Positions 28,595-36,490 of a DNA stretch of 64,000 nucleotides are shown one piece after another. The notes below the pieces were generated by a model. The model did not search any database. It was not told the origin of the DNA and was given only the letters and a program-made list of their open reading frames with translations. Source of the stretch: Alistipes sp. (GTDB lineage Bacteria > Bacteroidota > Bacteroidia > Bacteroidales > Rikenellaceae); the NCBI GenBank assembly GCA_022767745.1, contig JALENN010000005.1, forward strand, positions 293,667-357,666. The letters run 5' to 3'. The number at the start of each line of letters is the position of its first letter. The first letter of the stretch is position 1. The position numbers and the translations under genes were made by a program.

Positions 28595-30094
28595 ATGTTG
28601 AATATGACCGAAAATATTTTGCTGGTGTGGGCGCTGCTGCTCTACGTGGCGGTGATAGCCGGAAAGGTTGCCTACCGTTTCGGGGCTCCGGCCCTGTTGC
28701 TGTTCCTCGGCGTGGGTATGGTATTCGGACTGCGTTTCATCAAGTTCGAGTCGTTCGAGCTGACGCAGTTCATAGGAATGATCGCGCTGTGTATAATCCT
28801 CTTCTCGGGAGGTATGGACACCAAACTGTCGGAGATACGCTCCATCATGGCGCCGGGCATCGTGCTGGCGACGCTGGGCGTAGCCGTCACGGCCGTGGTG
28901 ACGGGCATATTCATCTATTTCTTCTCGTCGTGGATAGGGCTGGCCATGTCGCTGCCCGTCTCGCTGCTGCTGGCCTCGACAATGTCGTCGACCGACTCGG
29001 CCTCGGTCTTCTCCATCCTGCGAACCAAGAAACAGGGCCTCAAGGAGAATCTGCGGCCGCTGCTGGAACTCGAGAGCGGAAGTAACGACCCGATGGCATA
29101 CATGCTCACCATACTGCTGGTGACGGTGGCCACATCGGCGGGCGGCGACGTGAACATCGGGCATAGCATACTCAAGTTCGTGGTGCAGATGGTTGTGGGC
29201 GCGCTGCTGGGATACGGCATAGGCCGCATGGCGGTGCTGACCATTAACCGCATCGACATCAAGAACAACGTCTCGCTATATCCGGTGCTGCTGCTGGCAT
29301 CGGTCTTCTTCTCCTTCTCGTTCACGTCGCTGCTGTGGGGCAACGGCTACCTGGCTGTGTATATCACGGGTCTTGTCGTTGGCAACTACAAGATCGCGCA
29401 CCGCGGCAACCTGACGACGTTCATGGACGGTTTCACATGGCTGGCGCAGATCGTCATGTTCATCACGATCGGTCTGCTGGTCAACTCCGACGAGCTGATG
29501 CGCCCCGAGGTGCTGATTTTGGTCGGTGCGGTGGCTCTCTTCCTGATGCTGGTGGCGCGTCCGCTGGCGGTGTTTGTCGGGCTGCTGCCCTTCAGGCGGT
29601 TCAGCCATAAGGCGCGAATCTTCGTCTCGTGGGTGGGACTGCGAGGCGCCGTGCCCATAATCTTCGCCACCTATCCCATCGTGGCGGGTGTCGAGAACGG
29701 GCGGCTGATCTTCAACGTCGTGTTCATGGTGACGCTCATATCGCTGCTCGTGCAGGGCACGACGGTGAGCGGCATGGCCAACCTGCTGGGACTGGCCTAC
29801 GAGGAGAAGGAACCGCGGTTCAAGATGGGCATCCCCGACAGTATCAAGAGCAACTTCACCGAGATCGAGGTAACTGCTTCGGCTCTCGAAGGGGGCTCGA
29901 CGCTGCGTGACATCGAACTGCCGGACAATACGCTTGTCGTGATGATATTCCGCAACGGGGAGTACTTCGTGCCGCGCGGTAACACCTCGCTCGAGGCGGG
30001 TGACAAGCTGCTTGTGGTGTCGGACCGCGACGAGAACGAATTGCGGCAGGTGTACGACACGCTCGGCATAAAGGAGGTGATGCGCTTGCAGTAG
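28595..30094 (+). CDS. Potassium/proton antiporter (CPA1, NhaP2/CvrA type) with TrkA-C domain
   Basis: The 499-residue protein has about 12 membrane segments over residues 1-385 with CPA1 hallmarks: SSTDSASVFSIL (about 129-140) and the ion-site ELESGSNDPMAYML (about 156-169). A TrkA-C (RCK-C) regulatory domain follows at about 415-495 (ITASALEGGSTL-like start, NTLVVMIFRNGEYFVPRGNT, LEAGDKLLVVSD). This layout matches NhaP2/CvrA, which exports K+ in exchange for H+. A second in-frame Met three residues in (MTENI) is an alternative start. Confidence 0.92.
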   Translation: MLNMTENILLVWALLLYVAVIAGKVAYRFGAPALLLFLGVGMVFGLRFIKFESFELTQFIGMIALCIILFSGGMDTKLSEIRSIMAPGIVLATLGVAVTAVVTGIFIYFFSSWIGLAMSLPVSLLLASTMSSTDSASVFSILRTKKQGLKENLRPLLELESGSNDPMAYMLTILLVTVATSAGGDVNIGHSILKFVVQMVVGALLGYGIGRMAVLTINRIDIKNNVSLYPVLLLASVFFSFSFTSLLWGNGYLAVYITGLVVGNYKIAHRGNLTTFMDGFTWLAQIVMFITIGLLVNSDELMRPEVLILVGAVALFLMLVARPLAVFVGLLPFRRFSHKARIFVSWVGLRGAVPIIFATYPIVAGVENGRLIFNVVFMVTLISLLVQGTTVSGMANLLGLAYEEKEPRFKMGIPDSIKSNFTEIEVTASALEGGSTLRDIELPDNTLVVMIFRNGEYFVPRGNTSLEAGDKLLVVSDRDENELRQVYDTLGIKEVMRLQ

Positions 30095-30119
30095 GGGCGC
30101 GACGCGTGACTTTCAGGGT

Positions 30120-30150
30120 GCGGGAGGCTGCGGCTTCCCGCGCCTTTTTT
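30120..30150 (+). terminator. Terminator of the antiporter gene
   Basis: A nine-base-pair GC-rich stem (GCGGGAGGC with GCTTCCCGC, 30120-30141) is followed by GCC and TTTTTT (30145-30150). Confidence 0.85.
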
Positions 30151-30158
30151 GTGTCGGG

Positions 30159-30461
30159 CTATCGCTGCAGGTAGTGGCGCAAGGTGATAAGCGGGTGGTA
30201 GAAGATCATGCGCGGGCCGCACCAGCGCATGACGCGGCGCATCATCTCGCGCTTCTCCCTGGCGTAGCAGTGTATGGGACAGCGGCGGCAGGCGCTCTTC
30301 TGCTCGCCGAAACGGCATGCGTCGAGACGTCGGCGGGCGTATGCCAGCAGCTCGGCGTAGGGCTGCGGCAGCTCCTCTGCGTGGAGCTTTCGGCGGCAGT
30401 AGAGGCGTATCATCACCTCGATTATCTCCTTCTCGCGTTCGATGCGTGTGGTGGCCTTCAT
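30159..30461 (-). CDS. Nitrous oxide-stimulated promoter family protein
   Basis: The 100-residue product matches the short family so named (Pfam style: nitrous oxide-stimulated promoter). Family features are an N-terminal RIEREKEIIEVMIRLYCR, a four-cysteine set with CRFGEQKSACRRCPIHCY, REKREMMRRVMR and the C-terminal WCGPRMIFYHP. The cysteine cluster suggests a metal or Fe-S site. The name comes from a Pseudomonas locus and says little about function. The start ATG overlaps the stop of the upstream HD-domain gene (ATGA). Confidence 0.9.
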   Translation of the reverse strand: MKATTRIEREKEIIEVMIRLYCRRKLHAEELPQPYAELLAYARRRLDACRFGEQKSACRRCPIHCYAREKREMMRRVMRWCGPRMIFYHPLITLRHYLQR

Positions 30462-31087
30462 ATTGCAGTCTCGTTGTCGTATATCGAGTCGAATAGTGTG
30501 CGCAGACGCTCCGTGTCGGCAATAAGCTCCCGCAGTTGCGCCAGCGGCCCGGCGTTGGGCGACTCGGCGAGCCACAGCCGCAGGTAACCGCCTTCGGCAT
30601 ATTTCTTCTGCAGGTGGTCGGTGGTGCGCACCCACTGCTCCTCGCGACTCAGGCCGGGGTAGTTCGCCAGTCCGTATTGCACCGTGCGTCGCACGATGGT
30701 CTCGGGGTCGATGGCGCGGTCGGCCTCGGCCACGATGCATCCGTATATCGAGCGCGGCGGACGCGCGGCCGAGGCGCGGTGGTCTTCGGCGGCGCAGGCT
30801 ATGGTGTCGATCTGGCTGTCGGTGAACCACTGCCGCAGGTTGGCGTCGTCGCGGACGATGCGTGCCGATACCTCGTGATGGTGTTCGCGCCCCTCGGCAA
30901 GGCCCGTGTCGTGGTATGCGGCGGCTGCGTATGCCGTCTCGACGTCGGCGCCGAGGAGTTCGGCCAGGGCCGTGGCGCGGCCGATCACATGCAATGCATG
31001 GTCGCGCCGGTGTGCGCGGTCGAAGGCGTCGTAGAGGGGAAGGATGCGTGTTTCGATGTATTGCTGCAGCGAGTGGCGTATTGGCAT
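30458..31087 (-). CDS. HD-domain phosphohydrolase
   Basis: The 209-residue protein has the HD-domain metal motif: RRDHALHV (about 28-35) and YHDTGLAEG (about 60-68) with the HD pair, then EDHRASAARPPRS and CIVAEADRAID (Asp of the last motif). Such proteins hydrolyse nucleotides or (p)ppGpp-type signals, or act on phosphoesters; no specific substrate can be called. I start at 31087 (MPIRHSLQQYIETRI), since the longer frame begins in non-conserved Arg-rich sequence. Translationally coupled to the following gene. Confidence 0.9.
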   Translation of the reverse strand: MPIRHSLQQYIETRILPLYDAFDRAHRRDHALHVIGRATALAELLGADVETAYAAAAYHDTGLAEGREHHHEVSARIVRDDANLRQWFTDSQIDTIACAAEDHRASAARPPRSIYGCIVAEADRAIDPETIVRRTVQYGLANYPGLSREEQWVRTTDHLQKKYAEGGYLRLWLAESPNAGPLAQLRELIADTERLRTLFDSIYDNETAI

Positions 31088-31131
31088 ATTGCGTGTGGTT
31101 TTGTCTGATGCCGCGCGGTTGGGCGGCGGTG

Positions 31132-31139
31132 CAAAGGTA
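31132..31139 (-). promoter_or_regulatory. -7 promoter box of the HD-domain gene
   Basis: TACCTTTG on the minus strand (TAnnTTTG), 45 bases upstream of the ATG. Confidence 0.5.
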
Positions 31140-31210
31140 GTGATATTTTGCCACACGGCGCGCGCCTCGATGCGGCGGACGGAAAAATGCCGAGCGGCGG
31201 TGACTGGAAC

Positions 31211-31327
31211 AAAAAAAGACAACACTCTTTCTTCGCGCAGGGATTTGGTCGGGATCCGCCGGATCGAGCCTCATCGCTTACGTCCATGAAAGAACGTTGT
31301 ACTTGTCGTTTACTACTCTTCTGATGA
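31211..31327 (-). ncRNA. Candidate structured small RNA with its own promoter and terminator
   Basis: Within the 381-base gap 31088-31468 the minus strand holds a -7 box TATCTTTG (31340-31333). About 110 nt further on is a 13-bp uninterrupted pairing (two G-U pairs) between a segment at about 31298-31286 and one at about 31230-31218, directly followed by a seven-T run (31217-31211). Inside is a second hairpin (GG-TCG-ATCC paired with GGAT-CGA-CC, loop GGC). No ORF with a plausible protein fits. Promoter, closing stem and T-run together suggest a stand-alone RNA. I could not match it to SRP RNA, 6S RNA or a tRNA. It might alternatively be a long terminator structure. Confidence 0.5.
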
Positions 31328-31332
31328 CACTG

Positions 31333-31340
31333 CAAAGATA
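31333..31340 (-). promoter_or_regulatory. -7 promoter box of the candidate small RNA
   Basis: TATCTTTG on the minus strand (TAnnTTTG). The -33 TTTG is not evident at the expected distance, so strength is uncertain. Confidence 0.45.
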
Positions 31341-31393
31341 GTCCGCCCATGTTGCGATCGTATTACACCGCCGTGACGAAACGGTGAAACGAT

Positions 31394-31433
31394 GCAAAAA
31401 ACTTCGGCCGTCCTTTTGCAAGGCGGCCGAAGT
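31394..31433 (-). terminator. Terminator of the korA-korB operon
   Basis: A 10-bp perfect stem (31401-31410 with 31424-31433) is followed on the minus strand by TTTTTTG. The stem has an additional inner AAGG/CCTT pairing. Confidence 0.9.
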
Positions 31434-31468
31434 CGGTATCTTTCCTGTTGCGGGTCGGCATGTCGCTT

Positions 31469-32497
31469 CTATATCGTCCATGTCTCGCCCGAGCGGAGCA
31501 GATCGTCCACGCAGCGGATCTTCGACGAGGCCTTCACCTGCTCGACCTGCTCGGCGACCTTCACGTCGTAGACGTTGTCGTCGGCTACGTCGCGGATGAC
31601 ACCCACGGCTACGGGGTAGTCGGGATACTTCATCGCCGCCAGCATCGAGTGCAGCGTGGTGTCGGTCGTGTGGGCGTCGTGCGTGAGCACGTCGTCGATG
31701 GTGTAGCCGTCCTGGCCCACGGTTACAACCTTCAGGCGCATGTTCTCGAATACGAGGCCCTTGTTCATGTCGGCGCCGAAGAGCATCTTCTCGCCGTGGC
31801 GCAGCGTGATGGTACGCTCGGCGCGCGTGGCCTTGTCACCGGCGAAGTCGGCGTGGGTCTTGTCGTTGAAGATGACGCAGTTGACCAGAGCCTCCACTAC
31901 GGCCATACCCTTGTGCTTGGCGGCCGCGACAAGGCAATCCTTCGTCAGCGCCACCTCCATGTCGATGGTGCGGGCGAAGAACGTACCCTTGGCGCCGATA
32001 ACAAGCTCGCCGGGGTTGAAGGGCTTCTCGACGGTGCCGTAGGGCGAGGTCTTGGTGATCTTGCCCAGCTTGGTGGTGGGCGAGTACTGGCCCTTGGTCA
32101 GGCCGTAGATCTCGTTGTTGAAGAGTATGACGTTGAGGTCGATGTTGCGTCGTATGGCGTGGATGAAGTGGTTGCCGCCGATGGCGAGCGAGTCGCCGTC
32201 ACCCGTGCACACCCACACGCTCAGGCCGGGGTTGGCCACCTTGATTCCCGTAGCCACGGCGCTGGCGCGGCCGTGTATGGTGTGGAAACCGAAGGTCTTC
32301 ATGTAGTAGATGAAGCGCGACGAGCAGCCGATGCCCGACACGAAGGTGAAACGGTTGTGCGGCACGTCCAGTGCGTCGGCCACCTCGGGCATGGCGCGCT
32401 GTACGGCGTTGAGTATGGCGTGGTCGCCGCAGCCCGGGCACCATTTTACCATTTGGTCGCTCTTGAAGTCGGCCGGAGTATATTTGTAGTCTGCCAT
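31469..32497 (-). CDS. korB: 2-oxoacid:ferredoxin oxidoreductase, beta subunit
   Basis: The 342-residue subunit binds thiamin pyrophosphate: GCGDHAILNAVQ near the N-terminus and VCTGDGDSLAIGGNHFIH (about 95-112) with the GDG...N TPP/Mg motif. It carries CPGCG, part of the 4Fe-4S set typical of this beta subunit. With KorA it oxidatively decarboxylates a 2-oxoacid (most likely 2-oxoglutarate, judged by family layout) to acyl-CoA, reducing ferredoxin, and can run in reverse. The context with a gamma-alpha fused KorA is standard in Bacteroidetes. Substrate is not certain. Confidence 0.93.
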   Translation of the reverse strand: MADYKYTPADFKSDQMVKWCPGCGDHAILNAVQRAMPEVADALDVPHNRFTFVSGIGCSSRFIYYMKTFGFHTIHGRASAVATGIKVANPGLSVWVCTGDGDSLAIGGNHFIHAIRRNIDLNVILFNNEIYGLTKGQYSPTTKLGKITKTSPYGTVEKPFNPGELVIGAKGTFFARTIDMEVALTKDCLVAAAKHKGMAVVEALVNCVIFNDKTHADFAGDKATRAERTITLRHGEKMLFGADMNKGLVFENMRLKVVTVGQDGYTIDDVLTHDAHTTDTTLHSMLAAMKYPDYPVAVGVIRDVADDNVYDVKVAEQVEQVKASSKIRCVDDLLRSGETWTI

Positions 32498-32511
32498 GAT
32501 TTATCTGTCGC

Positions 32512-34356
32512 TTAAAGTAATGAAACGAATTTTTCCTTCAGCTCGGCAACCGTGAAGGGCTGTCCCTCGCACTTGTTGTACTGCTCGAACGTGAACTCGC
32601 TGAAGTTCTGGCGCAGGTACGATGCCATCTGTCCCTCGTTGAGCTCGCATACCACGATGCGCTTGTGTCCCGCGAGAAGCTCGCGTACACCCTTCGGCAG
32701 CGGGTAGATGTAGTTCAGGTGCAGGTGGGCGATGCTGCGGCCCTCGGCCTTAAGGTCGTCGACGGCCGTCTGCAGGTGTCCGCGCGTTCCGCCCCAGCCT
32801 ACGACCAGCAGGTCGGCATCGGCGGCGCCGTCCAGCACGGGCGTCGGCAGGTCGTCGGCCACGCGGGCAACCTTCTCGGCACGCGTGCGCACCATCTCCT
32901 GATGGTTGGCCGGGTCGTACGATATCGAACCCTTCAGGTGATCCTTCTCCAGACCGCCGATGCGGTGCTCGAGACCCTTCTTGCCGGGGAATGCCCAGCC
33001 GCGCACGAGGCGCTGGTCACGCTTGTAGGGCATGAACTCGCCCTGCTCGGGCGCGTCGTTCACGATGGGGGGCACGATGGCGGGGTACTCCTGCATCGAG
33101 GGTATGCGCCACGGCTCCGAGCCATTGGCGATGAATCCGTCGGTGAGCAGTATTACGGGCGTCATGTGCTCGAGGGCGATCTTACTGGCCATGAACGCGT
33201 AGTGGAAGCAGTCGCTGGGCGACGAGGCTGCCACAACCACAACGGGGCACTCGCCGTTGCGGCCGTAGAGTGCCTGCATCAGGTCGCTCTGCTCGGTCTT
33301 GGTGGGCAGACCCGTCGAGGGACCGCCGCGCTGAACGTCGACGATGACCAGCGGCAACTCGCCCATCACGGCAAGTCCTATGGCCTCGCTCTTGAGCGAG
33401 AGACCCGGGCCCGAGGTGGTCGTTACGGCGAAGTTGCCGGCGTAGGCGGCGCCGATGGCGGTGCAGATGCCCGCAATCTCGTCCTCGGCCTGCACGGTCT
33501 TGACCCCGAGATCCTTGCGCTTGGCCAGCTCCTCGAGGATGACCGTGGCGGGGGTGATGGGGTACGATCCGCAGAAGAGCGGCAGGCCGGCCTTCTCGGC
33601 GGCGGCGCAGAAGCCCCATGCCGTGGCGACGTTGCCGTTTATCGAGCGGTAGGTACCCTTGTCGAGGTGCGCCGGAGCCACCTCGTATGTATTTGCGAAC
33701 TGGTGCGTGTTGGCTGCATAGTTGTATCCCGCGTCGATGGCGCGCTTGTTGGCTTCGGCCACGGCCGGGTTCTTGCGCGAGAACTTGGCGTCGAGATAGC
33801 GCTTTGCGTAATCCTCCGAGCGGTTGTACATGTAGAAGCATATTCCCAGCGCGAACATGTTCTTGCACTTGACCACCGTCTTGTTGTCGAGACCCATGTC
33901 GGCCAGCGCCGCGCGCGTCATCGACGTGATGTCGGGTATGATGACATTGTAGTTCTCAAGGCCGAGTTCGGCGATGGGGTCGAGCGTGGCGTAGCCCGCC
34001 TTCTTGACGTGCTCCTCGGTGAGCGAGTCGCCGTCGATGATCACCGTGGCATCCTTCTTGAGCCATTTGCGGTTTGCCTTGAGCGCTGCGGGGTTCATGG
34101 CCACCAGCACGTCGCAGTAGTCGCCCGGGTTGGTCACCTTGCCCGAGCCGAAGTGTACCTGGAATCCCGATACTCCGGCCACGGTGCCCTGCGGGGCGCG
34201 TATCTCGGCCGGGTAGTCGGGGAATGTCGATATACCGTTGCCGACCAGGGCCGACGTGTTGGAAAATAGCGTTCCTGTGAGCTGCATTCCGTCGCCCGAG
34301 TCGCCCGAGAAGCGGATGACGACATCCTTCAGCTCTTTGGTGTTGAGATTATTCAT
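32512..34356 (-). CDS. korA: 2-oxoacid:acceptor oxidoreductase, fused gamma-alpha subunit
   Basis: The 614-residue protein fuses the gamma domain (residues 1 to about 185; VIRFSGDSGDGMQLTGTLF at the start) to the alpha domain (about 195-614; GSYPITPATVILEELAKR and AEDEIAGICTAIGAAYAGN, then TTTSGPGLSLKSEAIGLA). It is the CoA- and 2-oxoacid-binding partner of KorB, whose gene begins 14 bases downstream. The fusion is common in Bacteroidetes. Provides reduced ferredoxin and succinyl-CoA for central metabolism. Confidence 0.95.
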   Translation of the reverse strand: MNNLNTKELKDVVIRFSGDSGDGMQLTGTLFSNTSALVGNGISTFPDYPAEIRAPQGTVAGVSGFQVHFGSGKVTNPGDYCDVLVAMNPAALKANRKWLKKDATVIIDGDSLTEEHVKKAGYATLDPIAELGLENYNVIIPDITSMTRAALADMGLDNKTVVKCKNMFALGICFYMYNRSEDYAKRYLDAKFSRKNPAVAEANKRAIDAGYNYAANTHQFANTYEVAPAHLDKGTYRSINGNVATAWGFCAAAEKAGLPLFCGSYPITPATVILEELAKRKDLGVKTVQAEDEIAGICTAIGAAYAGNFAVTTTSGPGLSLKSEAIGLAVMGELPLVIVDVQRGGPSTGLPTKTEQSDLMQALYGRNGECPVVVVAASSPSDCFHYAFMASKIALEHMTPVILLTDGFIANGSEPWRIPSMQEYPAIVPPIVNDAPEQGEFMPYKRDQRLVRGWAFPGKKGLEHRIGGLEKDHLKGSISYDPANHQEMVRTRAEKVARVADDLPTPVLDGAADADLLVVGWGGTRGHLQTAVDDLKAEGRSIAHLHLNYIYPLPKGVRELLAGHKRIVVCELNEGQMASYLRQNFSEFTFEQYNKCEGQPFTVAELKEKFVSLL

Positions 34357-34404
34357 GTCCGGGAAGATTACGAATCGTAAATAAAAATTTTATTGAACTG
34401 TCGA

Positions 34405-34412
34405 CAAAGATA
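34405..34412 (-). promoter_or_regulatory. -7 promoter box of korA-korB
   Basis: TATCTTTG on the minus strand, about 50 bases before the ATG, in a very AT-rich leader. No clear -33 box at the usual distance. Confidence 0.55.
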
Positions 34413-34447
34413 ACTTTTTATCGCTTACGTTATCCCTTGCGCGGCAA

Positions 34448-35371
34448 TTATTTTTCGTCTTTCGGCGTTTCGCTGCGCTCTGCGCGGGGTCGGCGCTGGG
34501 CCATCGACACCCCGAAAATTATAAGCGCCGTGCCAGCCAGCGCCAGCGGCGTGATTCTCTCGCCGAGGACGAAGTGGGCCGTGATCATCGCTACGATGGG
34601 GTTAAGGTACAGGTAGTTGGTGGCGCGTATGGCCCCCAGGTGGCGGATTACCATGTTCCACGTCCAGTAGCAGATGAGCGAGGCCGCTATTCCTAAATAT
34701 AACAGGTTGGCGGCCACGGTGGGGCGCAGCAGCATCTCGAGCGTGATGTGCTCGGGGCGGAAGAGGAAGTAGGGCAGCAGCGTCACGATGCCGTAGAAGA
34801 AGATCTTGCGTGTGATCATCGTGGGCGGGTAGCGTTTCTCGAGGCGCAGCACCAGAATACTGTAAGCTACCCACGTCAGGGCCGCCCCCAGCGTGAGCAG
34901 GTCGCCGCGCGGGTTGAGCTTGAGCAGGAACTGCCCGTTGAAGACCACCAGCGCCACGCCCGCGAGCGAAACGAGCGAGCAGATGTAGAGACGCCGTCCG
35001 GCGCTCTCCTGATGGGCTATGCGGTGTACGGCGAGTGTCGTGAGCAGCGGTGTGGCGGCGATGATGATGGCCACGTTCGATGCCTGCGTATATATGAGGG
35101 CCGTGTTTTCGAGCAGGAAGTAGAGCGAGCCGCCCGTGATGCCGAGCAGTGCCATTTGCGCCTCGTCGCGCCAGTTGTCGGCGAAGATGCGGCCTCGTAC
35201 CAGGGGCAGCATGCACACGTAGGCCAGGGCGAAGCGCAGCACCATGATGGCCGCGGGCGAGAGGCCCTCGGCGAGCAGAAGCTTCGAGCTGATGAACGTG
35301 GTGCCCCATATGGCAGCCGTTACGGCCGCCGTGATGTGGTAGGGCAGGTTGCCTTTCGTTGAGGTGGTCAT
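34448..35371 (-). CDS. EamA-family (DMT superfamily) transporter
   Basis: The 307-residue protein has ten predicted membrane helices in two EamA repeats: ITAAVTAAIWGTTFISSKLLL opens repeat one and LLTLGAALTWVAYSILV opens repeat two, ending LAGTALIIFGVSMAQ. The WGTTF motif near the start is typical. Family members export metabolites or amino acids; the substrate is unknown. The ATG lies 13 bases after the S24 repressor stop on the same strand, so it is likely under that gene's promoter, an unusual pairing. Confidence 0.92.
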   Translation of the reverse strand: MTTSTKGNLPYHITAAVTAAIWGTTFISSKLLLAEGLSPAAIMVLRFALAYVCMLPLVRGRIFADNWRDEAQMALLGITGGSLYFLLENTALIYTQASNVAIIIAATPLLTTLAVHRIAHQESAGRRLYICSLVSLAGVALVVFNGQFLLKLNPRGDLLTLGAALTWVAYSILVLRLEKRYPPTMITRKIFFYGIVTLLPYFLFRPEHITLEMLLRPTVAANLLYLGIAASLICYWTWNMVIRHLGAIRATNYLYLNPIVAMITAHFVLGERITPLALAGTALIIFGVSMAQRRPRAERSETPKDEK

Positions 35372-35384
35372 GTGCGGGCGCGGG

Positions 35385-36056
35385 CTATCGTATTGAGTTC
35401 ATGCGGATGCTTGCCTTCACGAGCGCTATGGCGCGTATGCGGCTCACCTCGATCTCCTTGTCGGCGTGGTGGGGGTTCTGGCTCACGAGTTTGACGTAAC
35501 CCTCGCGGTCGGAGCGCTGGATATACTTCACGGTGATGTACTCCTCGCCGTCGATGTCGATCGAGAGCAGGTACATGTCGCCCCAGAAGATGTCGTCGAT
35601 GTTCTGCAGCTGCTTGTAGAGGACTATGTCGCCGCTCTTGAGCAGCGGGTACATCGAGTCGCCGACGATGTATATCGCGCCGTCGCACTTGGGCAGGTTG
35701 GGTATGTGGATGTAGTTTATGGGCTTGTTCGCCGCCTGGTCGGTGAACAGGGGCACGAGTCCCGCCGTGCCCTCTATCGAGTAGAGTGGCACGCTCTGCA
35801 TGGGCAGCGAGTTGTCGCTGCGCAGGCGGAAGGCAGTATACGAGGGCTCGGCATTGAACATCTCGCCCTTGCCCGTGTCGAGCCAGTCGGGATTCACGTT
35901 CAATTCCTGAATAAGTATGTTCTTGTTGCGCATCGAGAGGCCGCACTTGCCCGTCTCGATCATCGAGAGGGCCGCCTTGCCGATGCCAAGATGTTGAGCA
36001 AGTTGCTCTTGCGTCATGTTGAGCTCCTTGCGTATAAGTTTTATCCGGCTTGTCAT
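35385..36056 (-). CDS. XRE-family repressor with S24 (LexA/CI-like) self-cleavage domain
   Basis: The 223-residue protein has an N-terminal helix-turn-helix (about 3-60: LIRKELNMTQEQLAQHLGIGKAALSMIE) and a C-terminal S24 peptidase domain. The self-cleavage dyad is intact: Ser124 in VGDSMYPLL and Lys157 in EYITVKYI. An Ala98-Gly99 pair in EGTAGL is at the position of the LexA/CI cleavage bond. It would repress its targets until cleaved, for example with RecA after DNA damage. It is divergent from the phage terminase gene, as in a prophage immunity region. Its own promoter is near-consensus (see 36109-36168). Confidence 0.93.
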   Translation of the reverse strand: MTSRIKLIRKELNMTQEQLAQHLGIGKAALSMIETGKCGLSMRNKNILIQELNVNPDWLDTGKGEMFNAEPSYTAFRLRSDNSLPMQSVPLYSIEGTAGLVPLFTDQAANKPINYIHIPNLPKCDGAIYIVGDSMYPLLKSGDIVLYKQLQNIDDIFWGDMYLLSIDIDGEEYITVKYIQRSDREGYVKLVSQNPHHADKEIEVSRIRAIALVKASIRMNSIR

Positions 36057-36108
36057 GATATTCTATCGGAAAATTTTATATCAAAAATTTAACTATTATC
36101 GAATAAAA

Positions 36109-36168
36109 GTTCATGATTTGAACCTATCTTTGTCCTGCAAAGTTAAGCATTCCGATGCTAATAGCAAA
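36109..36168. promoter_or_regulatory. Face-to-face promoters and dyads between the repressor and terminase genes
   Basis: On the minus strand TTTG (36168-36165), a 19-base spacer and TAACTTTG (36145-36138) form a consensus promoter for the repressor. On the plus strand TATCTTTG (36125-36132) is a -7 box for the terminase side, with no TTTG at the -33 distance. The two polymerase footprints must overlap, so use is mutually exclusive. Dyads GTTCA-N5-TGAAC (36109-36123) and AGCAT-N4-ATGCT (36146-36159) are candidate operators. Confidence 0.55.
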
Positions 36169-36202
36169 CAACTGGTTGAACTTTTTAATACGTTTTACTG
36201 CG

Positions 36203-36490
36203 ATGTATCACATTTTGCCTGAACTTTACGACCTGACGGCGGAGCGCCTGCTCGAGCATATCGACCGCGCGGAATACTTTTCGGGAACGGTCGGTTTCGA
36301 TTACGGCGACGTCGAGTGCCGCCTGACCGCGTCGCTGATAGTCTACCGCCGCCGCGAGGTGCTGCCCGAGGGCGAGCGCGAGCCTGTCTGCGACCTTGTG
36401 CCCGTGTGGTGGGAGTTCCACACGGTGGCGGACGGCGTTGAATGCCTGAATGACTTTTCGTTCACCGAGATACGCGAGCGCCTGTCATGA
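36203..36490 (+). CDS. Unknown small protein preceding the terminase
   Basis: This is a 95-residue product (MYHILPELYDL...) in which no conserved motif is recognised. It is acidic and appears folded as alpha/beta: a helix (AERLLEHIDRA), then strands (GTVGFDYGDVECRLTASLIVYRR, about 28-50) and a Trp-rich strand (PVWWEFHTV). The position directly before the terminase, with a four-base overlap (ATGA), resembles that of a phage small terminase or packaging accessory gene. It has no helix-turn-helix, however. I chose the ATG at 36203 over 36155 because the longer form begins in the AT-rich promoter region. Confidence 0.7.
   Translation: MYHILPELYDLTAERLLEHIDRAEYFSGTVGFDYGDVECRLTASLIVYRRREVLPEGEREPVCDLVPVWWEFHTVADGVECLNDFSFTEIRERLS

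Noticed and set aside
31211..31340. Identification of the candidate RNA as SRP RNA, 6S RNA or tmRNA
   Set aside because: The conserved GGAAGCAGC tetraloop block of SRP RNA and the tRNA-like ends of tmRNA are absent, and the length is short for 6S. Only a generic small-RNA call is supported.
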